From Abditibacteriota bacterium (lineage in GTDB: Bacteria > Armatimonadota > UBA5829), in assembly GCA_017552965.1 (NCBI GenBank), contig JAFZNQ010000074.1, positions 1-58,874 of the forward strand: a stretch of 58,874 nucleotides of DNA, in the 5' to 3' direction. A program made the translations under genes and the position numbers. How positions within the stretch are numbered: the first letter of the stretch is position 1; the number at the start of each line of letters is the position of its first letter. A model generated the notes under the pieces. That model was not told where the DNA came from and made no database searches. It was given only the letters and a program-made list of their open reading frames with translations. Of the stretch, positions 45,261 through 52,311 are shown one piece after another.

Positions 45261-46277
45261 ATGGAAAAAGATCTCAAGGTATTGATGGTAGGCTGCGGCG
45301 CCATATCCTTTGTATGGTTTGAAGCCTTTGTCAAGCGCACCGACTGCCATATAGCAGGCGTGGTGGACATCAACAAACAGATGGCGCAGGAAAGAGCCGC
45401 CCAATACGGCCTCACCTGTCCCGTGTTCGACGATTTTGACACGGCCTTTGCGGCGGTGAAGCCGGACATAGTGGTGGACCTGACCTTTCCCTTCTGTCAT
45501 CACGACATCACGGTCAAGAGCCTCCGGGGCGGCGCCCACGTCTTCGGCGAAAAGCCCATGTGTCTGGACAGAGACGAGGCTCAGGACATGGTGCGGACAG
45601 CCGAGGAGACCGGCATGGTGTACAACGTGCACCAGAACCGCCGCAGCATGAAGGGCACCCGGGCCCTGAGAAAGGCCATCTCCGAGGGCCGGCTGGGCAA
45701 GATATGGATGACCTGCTGCGAGATATACGTGAACAGCGACCTCTCCAGCATCCGCAACACTCTGCCCTATCCCATGCTCCAGGACCAGGCCGTCCACAGC
45801 TTTGACAGCTGCCGGTTCATTCTGGGGGCGGACGCCGAGGCGGTCTATTGCCACAGCTACAATCCTCCCGGCTCCAAATACAACGGCGACGGCTCCGGCT
45901 GCTGCATCTTTGACATGTCCGACGGCTCCACCCTGGTGTTCAACGCCGTCATGGACACGGACTACATGAATACTCCCTGGCACTCCCAGTTCAGAGTCAT
46001 AGGCGAGATGGGGACCGCGGTCTGGGACGGCAGGGAGGACACTCTCCCTCAGGCCGAGCTGCGGCAGCCCGACGGCAGCATCCTGAAGACGGAGCTGGAG
46101 CCCGGCGACGACTGGAACGGCCTCATGTTCCATGAGTGCGGCGTGGAGGAAATGATGACCGCCCTCAAGGAGGGCAAGACCTACCACGGCTGCGGCAAGG
46201 ACAACTACAAGAGCATCGCCATGACCTTTTCGTCCATAGACAGCATCAAGGCCGGCGGCAAGGTGAAGGTGTGGTAA
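45261..46277 (+). CDS. Gfo/Idh/MocA family oxidoreductase
   Basis: This is a 338-residue NAD(P)-dependent dehydrogenase. The Rossmann start is KVLMVGCGAISFVWFEAF (GxGxxS/A type). The catalytic EKP motif appears as FGEKPMCLDRDEA, followed by YNVHQNRR. The C-terminal beta-sheet domain spans about 125-338, with DQAVHSFDSC containing the conserved His. It probably oxidises a sugar or cyclitol. It is tightly coupled to the isomerase gene and to the serine hydrolase gene that begins 1 nt after its stop. Confidence 0.88.
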   Translation: MEKDLKVLMVGCGAISFVWFEAFVKRTDCHIAGVVDINKQMAQERAAQYGLTCPVFDDFDTAFAAVKPDIVVDLTFPFCHHDITVKSLRGGAHVFGEKPMCLDRDEAQDMVRTAEETGMVYNVHQNRRSMKGTRALRKAISEGRLGKIWMTCCEIYVNSDLSSIRNTLPYPMLQDQAVHSFDSCRFILGADAEAVYCHSYNPPGSKYNGDGSGCCIFDMSDGSTLVFNAVMDTDYMNTPWHSQFRVIGEMGTAVWDGREDTLPQAELRQPDGSILKTELEPGDDWNGLMFHECGVEEMMTALKEGKTYHGCGKDNYKSIAMTFSSIDSIKAGGKVKVW

Positions 46278-46278
46278 T

Positions 46279-48051
46279 ATGACAATAGTGAAAAGATTTT
46301 GTCTGGCTGCGGCGCTGCTGCTCTGCTGCGCCGCCCTCTTTGCCCAGGAGCAGTCCATCCCCAACCTGCAAAGCGGAGACGTCAGGAACCTCCAGAGGCT
46401 CACAGCTGTCACCGACTGGCTCTACGGGATACCCGGCGGCGATTTTGAAAAGGCGGTGTTCCCCGACGTGTATTGGGGCAGCGCGGCCACGAGAGTGTCC
46501 GTGATCCCCTTTTACAACAGGGAGCACCTGTTCCGGACCTTTCCCTTTGACGAAGACCTGCCCCTGAAGGTGTGGGGCTCCATGAAGGTGGACAACGTCC
46601 GCTGGTTTGACAAGGACCAGAAGGAAGTGACCAAGCCCAATGGCTACGGCCGCTACACCGCTTACGTGGAGGCGGACATACCTGGCCTCGGCGCGGCCAA
46701 ACGGCTGTTTTTGCCCATATTCGTATATGACAACGCCGACAGGAACTGGTGGGAAAAGCTGAACGTGCCCTGGAGAAACGGCTATTTCGATCCCTCCTAT
46801 CCCAACTTTGCCGAGATAGACCCCAAGGTGTGGCATGACGGCGCCCCGGAGATACGGGACGCCTACGCCGAAGGCATCTGGAACTGGTTCTATTCGCCCC
46901 GGGGCGCGGAGCTCCTGGGGACCCTGGCAGAGGGTTACAAGGCTGACCCCAAGCAGCCCGGGCAGCTCAACAGCATAGCCTGCAGGAACGCCGAATACTA
47001 CCTGAAGCTGAAGCTCAAGGTGCTGCGGCTGACCCCCAAGGGCCTCAGAGAGCCTCAGTATCTGGAGAAAAAGGCTCCCGTCCTCCACAAGGGCTCCCTG
47101 AAGGACGCCGGCGTGACCCAGAAGGACCTGAAAAAGCTGAAGGAGTCCCTGACCGTGTGGCAAAAGGCCGTGGAATACGGCTTTCAGGTGGTCATGGCCC
47201 GCCACGGAGTGGTGGTGCTGGACGAGGTGTATCCCGGCAAGCGTGACAAGGAGCTGCTGGGCTTCAGGGTGGCAAAGGACAGCAAGCTGGAGATAGCCTC
47301 CCTGACCAAGCTGCACTCCGGGCTGCTGCTGGCCCAGTTCCTGGACCAGGGGCTCATAGGCCTGGACGACAAGGCCTCCACGTATCTGCCCGATTTTCCC
47401 ATCAGCGACAAGGTGATCACCATCCGCATGCTGAACAACCATACCACCGGCCTCTCCGGCCACGGCAATTTTGACGGTCTGGCCAATCCCTTCCTGGAGA
47501 CGGACGAGATGATAGGCAAGCAGTTCCTGAAGCCGGGCCTGGTGTCCAACTACAACGGCATGGGCTTTGACCTGTCCGGCAAGATCATGGAGGCTGTCAG
47601 CGGCAAGAGCATATACAGGCTGTTCCAGGAAAACTTTTTCCTGCCTCTGGGCAACAAGGACACCTACATCACCGACATGGGCTACGGTCTCCACTGCACC
47701 GCCATGGATATGGCCCGGATAGGCCAGCTGATGCTGAACAAGGGCTCCTACGGCGACAGGCGCTTTTTCTCCCCGGAGACCTTTGACAAGCTGACCCCCA
47801 TCCCCATCAACACCTTTGAGCCCGACGTGCAGAAGGGCGCCGACAACATGTGGGAGTACGGAGTAGGCATGATGGTGGGCGACTACGGTCTGGGCCCCGT
47901 GCTCACTCACGGCTCCGCCACCGGCTCCATCCTGCTGGTGGACCCCGGGAGAGACATGGTGTTTGCCATGGCCCGCTACGACTCCGCAGGCTATGAGAAC
48001 TGCGCCGGCGTATATAAGGCTCTGGCAGACATGATGAGGGATGCAAAATAG
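46279..48051 (+). CDS. Exported beta-lactamase-like serine hydrolase with an unusual N-terminal domain
   Basis: This 590-residue protein has a signal peptide (VKRFCLAAALLLCCAALFA). Residues about 30-270 form a domain I do not recognise, rich in Trp and Tyr (VYWGSAATRVSVIPFYN, WWEKLNVPWRNGYFDPSYP). The C-terminal half is a class C beta-lactamase/PBP-like domain: Ser341-x-x-Lys344 in SLTK, Tyr425-Asn426 in SNYNG, and His544-Gly-Ser in THGSATGS. All three motifs are present, so it is likely an active esterase, peptidase or transpeptidase-like hydrolase outside the cytoplasm. It shares an operon with the isomerase and oxidoreductase. Confidence 0.8.
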   Translation: MTIVKRFCLAAALLLCCAALFAQEQSIPNLQSGDVRNLQRLTAVTDWLYGIPGGDFEKAVFPDVYWGSAATRVSVIPFYNREHLFRTFPFDEDLPLKVWGSMKVDNVRWFDKDQKEVTKPNGYGRYTAYVEADIPGLGAAKRLFLPIFVYDNADRNWWEKLNVPWRNGYFDPSYPNFAEIDPKVWHDGAPEIRDAYAEGIWNWFYSPRGAELLGTLAEGYKADPKQPGQLNSIACRNAEYYLKLKLKVLRLTPKGLREPQYLEKKAPVLHKGSLKDAGVTQKDLKKLKESLTVWQKAVEYGFQVVMARHGVVVLDEVYPGKRDKELLGFRVAKDSKLEIASLTKLHSGLLLAQFLDQGLIGLDDKASTYLPDFPISDKVITIRMLNNHTTGLSGHGNFDGLANPFLETDEMIGKQFLKPGLVSNYNGMGFDLSGKIMEAVSGKSIYRLFQENFFLPLGNKDTYITDMGYGLHCTAMDMARIGQLMLNKGSYGDRRFFSPETFDKLTPIPINTFEPDVQKGADNMWEYGVGMMVGDYGLGPVLTHGSATGSILLVDPGRDMVFAMARYDSAGYENCAGVYKALADMMRDAK

Positions 48052-48068
48052 AAAATATCGCAGATAAT

Positions 48069-48096
48069 TTGTTTTTTCTGCCGAATGTGCTATAAT
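48069..48096 (+). promoter_or_regulatory. Promoter of the small-protein array
   Basis: TTGTTT and TATAAT with a 16-bp spacer and a TGC extension. It excludes translation from upstream in-frame starts. Confidence 0.6.
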
Positions 48097-48126
48097 ATAT
48101 ATGTATGTTTGGTTTTGGAGGACATC

Positions 48127-48360
48127 GTGAAAAAGCTGAACGAACCTAGGGTCTTTGTGCCCATTCTCATTTTGGCAGTGCTGGCTCTGCTGGTCAGCGC
48201 AGGTCGTTTCAAGAAGAGCAGCGCCGCCAGGGACAGCATCTATCTGGACGAAAAGGACCAAAAGGAGATGACAGAGGCCTTCAGGGACGGCTCGGCCTAT
48301 GAGGGCGGAGCCACCGTTCCGACTCCTCCTGCCGCTCCGGCCCCGCCTCCGGGGCAGTGA
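48127..48360 (+). CDS. Small membrane-anchored protein, array member 1
   Basis: This 77-residue protein has a GTG start behind GGAGG. Layout: a short basic N-terminus (KKLNEPR), one transmembrane helix (about 9-25), a basic linker, the motif SIYLDEKDQ..M..AF.DGSAY (37-58) and a Pro/Ala-rich tail (TPPAAPAPPPGQ). N-in topology is expected from the basic start, so motif and tail face outward. It is the first of four tandem paralogues. I recognise no known family. Confidence 0.8.
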   Translation: MKKLNEPRVFVPILILAVLALLVSAGRFKKSSAARDSIYLDEKDQKEMTEAFRDGSAYEGGATVPTPPAAPAPPPGQ

Positions 48361-48387
48361 CAGGCAGACGTATCGAGGGAGGTGTTT

Positions 48388-48627
48388 ATGCGAGGTCTCA
48401 ACAGCCCCAGGCTGGCCATCCTGCTGATGATGGTGGCCTGTGTGTGCATCCATTACAGCATAAGGATCACCGACAAGATCACCTTTAAGGAAGCCAAAAA
48501 AAGCATTGTTTTGACCAAGGAAGAGCAGGCGGGTATGGTCCGCGCCTTTGCGGACGGGTCGGCCTACACGTCGGGAGCCACTTCGCCTCCCAGACCCACG
48601 CCGCCCTCAGTCTCTCCTGCGCCCTGA
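48388..48627 (+). CDS. Small membrane-anchored protein, array member 2
   Basis: This 79-residue protein starts at the ATG at 48388 behind GGGAGG; the in-frame GTG at 48382 overlaps that site and is less likely. A transmembrane helix (about 8-24) contains two Cys residues. The motif reads SIVLTKEEQ..M..AF.DGSAY (39-60). The tail is Pro/Ser-rich (PPRPTPPSVSPAP). It is the most divergent member, with Val for Tyr in the motif. Confidence 0.8.
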   Translation: MRGLNSPRLAILLMMVACVCIHYSIRITDKITFKEAKKSIVLTKEEQAGMVRAFADGSAYTSGATSPPRPTPPSVSPAP

Positions 48628-48688
48628 CACAGGATCTTGGGCCGCAAGGCCTGATATACAAATCACTACAGAAGCATGAGGTTACAAA

Positions 48689-48928
48689 ATGCAAAAATTC
48701 AATGACCCTAAGATCGCGATCATCCTTGTCGTGGTAGCTGCGGCTCTCATCTTTGCCAGCGTCAAGTTTACCAAGAAGGTAAACCACTCCGATGCCAAGA
48801 GCAGCATCTATCTGGACGAAAAGGACCAGGAAGATATGATCAAGGCGTTCCAGGACGGCTCTGCATATTCCGTGCAGCCCGGCAATCCCAGCGCGGCTCA
48901 GCCTGCTGCTCCTGCGCCCGGTCAGTAG
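48689..48928 (+). CDS. Small membrane-anchored protein, array member 3
   Basis: This is a 79-residue protein with a transmembrane helix (8-25) and SVKFTKKVN linker. The motif SIYLDEKDQ..M..AF.DGSAY spans 39-60 and is followed by a Pro/Ala/Gln tail. A GAGG site precedes the ATG. It is nearly colinear with members 2 and 4: DGSAY falls at 56-60 in all three. Confidence 0.8.
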   Translation: MQKFNDPKIAIILVVVAAALIFASVKFTKKVNHSDAKSSIYLDEKDQEDMIKAFQDGSAYSVQPGNPSAAQPAAPAPGQ

Positions 48929-48937
48929 CTTTTTTCA

Positions 48938-48956
48938 GGGCGGGGATACCCCGCCC
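48938..48956. terminator. Perfect 8-bp GC hairpin after array member 3
   Basis: GGGCGGGG-ata-CCCCGCCC, 10 nt after the stop. The T-run lies on its 5' side, so it may instead attenuate or protect the transcript. Confidence 0.5.
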
Positions 48957-49007
48957 GTCCACATCATCAGAGAACATCCTGCCGGACTTCCGGACAGCAT
49001 AATAGCA

Positions 49008-49046
49008 GGTCGCTTTTGGGGACAGCGTGCCCTACAAAGAGCGACC
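49008..49046 (+). promoter_or_regulatory. Long hairpin in the leader of array member 4
   Basis: GGTCGCT ... TTTGGGG pairs with CCC ... CAAAG-AGCGACC, a near-continuous stem of about 13 bp ending 59 nt before the ATG at 49106. Role unknown; it may control member 4 and the GxGYxYP genes separately. Confidence 0.45.
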
Positions 49047-49105
49047 GGGTGTCTGTACTCTTTGCCGGCAGGCATGGATATCATCACGTAACACAGGAGC
49101 TTATT

Positions 49106-49351
49106 ATGAAAAAGCTGAACAAACCCTGGCTGGCCGCTGTGCTGCTCGTAGTGGCTGCCATTCTCATCTATGCCAGCGTCAAGTGGACCAACAAGGTCAC
49201 CTACAAGACCGGCAGAGACAGCATATATCTGAACAAAGAAGATCAGGAAGAGATGATCAAGGCGTTTCAGGACGGCTCGGCATATACCTCCGGCGCCGCC
49301 GGAAGCGGGCCCGCGCCCACCGCTCCTGCTCCGGAAACCAACGTGCCTTAG
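49106..49351 (+). CDS. Small membrane-anchored protein, array member 4
   Basis: This is an 81-residue protein with an ATG behind CAGGAG. The basic start KKLNKPW matches member 1, and the helix VLLVVAAILIYASVKWT matches member 3. The motif SIYLNKEDQ..M..AF.DGSAY is at 39-60. The tail is Gly/Pro/Ala-rich (AAGSGPAPTAPAP). It is separated from member 3 by 177 nt with two hairpins and followed by a terminator. Confidence 0.8.
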   Translation: MKKLNKPWLAAVLLVVAAILIYASVKWTNKVTYKTGRDSIYLNKEDQEEMIKAFQDGSAYTSGAAGSGPAPTAPAPETNVP

Positions 49352-49364
49352 CAGAGCTTTACAG

Positions 49365-49390
49365 GCCCCTCACGGGGCTTTTGTTTTTTT
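49365..49390 (+). terminator. Terminator of the small-protein array
   Basis: GCCCC-tcac-GGGGC, TTTTG, then seven or more T residues. The GxGYxYP gene starts 12 nt later, so it depends on read-through or on a promoter I cannot see. Confidence 0.75.
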
Positions 49391-49401
49391 GGAGTACATA
49401 T

Positions 49402-52305
49402 ATGAACAAGCTGATATACATCTTATTTGCGCTGCTGGTATCGGGGGCGTGCTTCGCCGACGTCATGGTCAAGGGCGCCGACCGGTTCGTCCTGTCCGGC
49501 GAGCCCTATGCCGTGTGGGAAGCGGAGAGCATGGGCAACTGGCGCACCGGCAAGACCGTGAAGGACCCGGACGCCTCCGGCGGCAAGGCCCGGTTTTGCG
49601 ACGAGAAAAACGCCGGCTCCGACCTTATGCTCTACGGCCAGTATCAGGACCTGCCCGCGGGCAAATACGTGGCAGTGTACCGCCTGAAGATCGGGAAGGA
49701 CGCCATGTTCCCCGACGATATAGCCGTCAGCCTGAACACCTCCGCCAATGCGGGAGGCGTGAACTACGGCGCCAGCCGCTTCAGAAAAAAGGACTTCAGC
49801 GCGGGCTACACCCTGTTTCCTCTGCCCTTTGAGGTGCTGGAGGGCCACAAGAGGATCGAAGCCCTGGTCCGCTGGAACCAGAACTGCGACATATGGGTGG
49901 ACAAGGTGGACATATACAAATGGGAAGGGGACCTGCCTGCCAGGCTGGACCACCAGAGCCCCATGCTGAGCGTGCTGGAGCCTCCCCTCTATCCCCGGGA
50001 CCTGGACTATGTGCCCCACGAGTTTCCCACCGAGGATATATTCCCTGTGTCCCAGTCTCCTGCCCGGCGCCTCTATGTGATAGACACCTCCAATAACCCG
50101 GTGGATATGAACCTGATGCTCACCAGTCTGCAGGGGCTGGTGAACAGAGAAAAGCCCAGGCTGTTTTTGTGCGGCGACGAGGTGGAGAAGGGCTGGCTGG
50201 ACTGGATGAAGCAGCGGGGGGACATAGACTCCTACAGCTACATCGGCGTCAGGGAGGCCCTGAAAAGATTTGCCTCCTGCTACAAGGGCGCGGTGGTCAC
50301 CGACCGCAGGATACCCGCCTCGGTGAACGCGGCCACCATGTATTCCTCTGTGTACGGGGGCCTGGTGTGCAGCGAGAGGATGCAGGAGACCTACGGTCTG
50401 CCGGTGCTCATGGATATGCGGGGCATGTTTGACAACAACGCCCAGCCCTACTACTGGGCCTGGGCCACTCTGTGGGACAAGCTGAATCACAGCGTGGCCT
50501 CCTGTCTGCACTGGGGCTGCGCCAATACCAGAGACTATCTGGTGCAGCACAAGCTCTTTGTGTTCTGGGTGCCCGGCAGGATAGACGCCGCCAGCTCCGT
50601 GTCCGACCCGGATGCCGAGATGGCCTTTGCCAACTATTTCCTCTCGCAGCTGCCCGCAAATACTCCCATTATGGGCTACCCCTGGGCCGGAGTGGACATA
50701 GGCCTGGGAGAGGGCGGAGGCGTGGGCCTCTTTGCCAAATACGGCCACTATCTGGTGGGCTCCACCAACGGCAACAATTATTCGGTCCATTCGGGCACGA
50801 AGCCCGCCGTGTTCCGGCAAAAAGAGCCCCGGAAACTGCCTCTGGAAAATGACAAGCGCTACGTGGCCTTTACCATGTCCGACGGAGACAATCTGCCGGT
50901 CATGAGCGCCGGCAACTGGCCTCAGATGTGGAAGACGGAGGACAGGGGCAAGACCCCCATCACCTGGACCATATCTCCCTCCTCCTGCGTGATGTTTCCG
51001 GACATCATGGAGTACTACTATACCACCGCCACGGATAACGACACCTTCGGAGCGGCGGTGTCCGGCGTGGGCTACACCTATCCCGCCCTGTACGGCGAGC
51101 GCTTCAAGGACAGAAAGCCCGTGTTCGAAGGCTTTTTGGCCCTCACCGACAAGTATATGAAGAAGATGGACCTGCGGGTGCTGTTCCCCATGAACGTCAC
51201 CGAAAAGGAGATAGGCATCATCGCCGAGGGAATACCCTGGCTCAAGGGGCAGTTCCCCGACTATTCCAGGAGCGTGTCCCGCTATGAGGACAGCGTCTTT
51301 CTGACCTCCGGCAATATGCCCGTCCTGCGTTCCGGGACCAGCTGGGATCCCGACAACACCGAGCCGGAATATATGGCTCAGCGTATGGCCAAGGAGCTTT
51401 TGGACTTCCCCAGCGTAAAGGAAGGGGAGCCGGCCTTTATCCACGCCTTTTTGTGGAACTGGGGCTACAAGCCCTCCATAGTGAACCGCATCACCGAGCT
51501 GGTGCCCGACAACTACGTGTTTGTCAGCGCCGAGGAGATAGCCGCTCTGGAAAAGGAATATCTGCAAAAGCAGCTCCTGACGGTGAACGTGGTGGACGAG
51601 ACCGCCTGCATAGAGGGCGCCGCCAGCGTCCTGAAGCTGAAGGTCCAGAACACCACGGACAAGCCCTTTGACGCCACCTTTGCCCTGAAGGGCGCGGACA
51701 AGGCAGAGCCTCTGACCATCACCGCAGAGCCCGGCAGGATCAGCGAATTGGAGCTCCCCTTCGTGGCGTCGGGCCCCCTGACCCTGGTGACCTCCTTTGA
51801 GGGACAGACCAGAGAGCGCAGCATCAGAGTCAACCTGTACGACAAGGCCTCCGTGCCTCAGAGCCTTGACCCGGACAAGCTGGAGCTGGTGGCCCATTAC
51901 AGCGCCGACCTGCTGAAGACCAACAACGCCGAGGTCTATACCTCGCCGGAGGGCATCAGATACAGAGCGGCCATCTGCGGCGAATCCGAAGACGGCGCCA
52001 TCATCTTCGGCCCCTACGCGCTCTTTGACCCGGGCCGCTACGTGGCTGTGTACAACCTGATGAGGCTGGACGAAAAGGGCGAGGCAGAGGGAGTCTGCGA
52101 GCTGGATATAGTTCCCGCCGCTTCCCGGGACAGAGTGTTTGACAAAAAGCTCTACCGCAAGGACCTGCCCGTGGGCAGGAAGGTCACGGTCTACGCTCCC
52201 ATCGAATGGAACAGCGACAAGGGGCTGGAGACCAGAGTCTTCTGGCAGGCGGACAAGGATTCCATGAGAGTGGACGGAGTGAGCATTTTCAGAATAAAGG
52301 ACTGA
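49402..52305 (+). CDS. Secreted GxGYxYP-family protein, paralogue 1
   Basis: This 967-residue protein starts at the ATG behind GGAG; a much longer in-frame upstream extension runs through the array gene and terminator and is rejected. A signal peptide (NKLIYILFALLVSGACFA) precedes a beta-sandwich resembling a carbohydrate-binding module (about 35-175). The GxGYxYP N-terminal domain follows (LMLTSLQGLVNREKPRLFL), then the GxGYxYP C-terminal domain with SDGDNLPV and the eponymous GVGYTYP at 555-561. The C-terminus repeats a sandwich similar to the first (PGRYVAVYNL versus AGKYVAVYRL). The family is a putative glycoside hydrolase of unproven activity, common in glycan-degrading gut bacteria. Confidence 0.87.
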   Translation: MNKLIYILFALLVSGACFADVMVKGADRFVLSGEPYAVWEAESMGNWRTGKTVKDPDASGGKARFCDEKNAGSDLMLYGQYQDLPAGKYVAVYRLKIGKDAMFPDDIAVSLNTSANAGGVNYGASRFRKKDFSAGYTLFPLPFEVLEGHKRIEALVRWNQNCDIWVDKVDIYKWEGDLPARLDHQSPMLSVLEPPLYPRDLDYVPHEFPTEDIFPVSQSPARRLYVIDTSNNPVDMNLMLTSLQGLVNREKPRLFLCGDEVEKGWLDWMKQRGDIDSYSYIGVREALKRFASCYKGAVVTDRRIPASVNAATMYSSVYGGLVCSERMQETYGLPVLMDMRGMFDNNAQPYYWAWATLWDKLNHSVASCLHWGCANTRDYLVQHKLFVFWVPGRIDAASSVSDPDAEMAFANYFLSQLPANTPIMGYPWAGVDIGLGEGGGVGLFAKYGHYLVGSTNGNNYSVHSGTKPAVFRQKEPRKLPLENDKRYVAFTMSDGDNLPVMSAGNWPQMWKTEDRGKTPITWTISPSSCVMFPDIMEYYYTTATDNDTFGAAVSGVGYTYPALYGERFKDRKPVFEGFLALTDKYMKKMDLRVLFPMNVTEKEIGIIAEGIPWLKGQFPDYSRSVSRYEDSVFLTSGNMPVLRSGTSWDPDNTEPEYMAQRMAKELLDFPSVKEGEPAFIHAFLWNWGYKPSIVNRITELVPDNYVFVSAEEIAALEKEYLQKQLLTVNVVDETACIEGAASVLKLKVQNTTDKPFDATFALKGADKAEPLTITAEPGRISELELPFVASGPLTLVTSFEGQTRERSIRVNLYDKASVPQSLDPDKLELVAHYSADLLKTNNAEVYTSPEGIRYRAAICGESEDGAIIFGPYALFDPGRYVAVYNLMRLDEKGEAEGVCELDIVPAASRDRVFDKKLYRKDLPVGRKVTVYAPIEWNSDKGLETRVFWQADKDSMRVDGVSIFRIKD

Positions 52306-52311
52306 TATAGC

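Noticed and set aside
46246-48453. A 735-codon minus-strand frame opposite the serine hydrolase
   Set aside because: Antisense shadow that also runs through the promoter and first gene of the small-protein array.
49027-49401. 125-residue N-terminal extension of GxGYxYP paralogue 1
   Set aside because: It overlaps array member 4 in another frame and its terminator. The ATG at 49402 gives a signal peptide and matches the length of paralogue 2.
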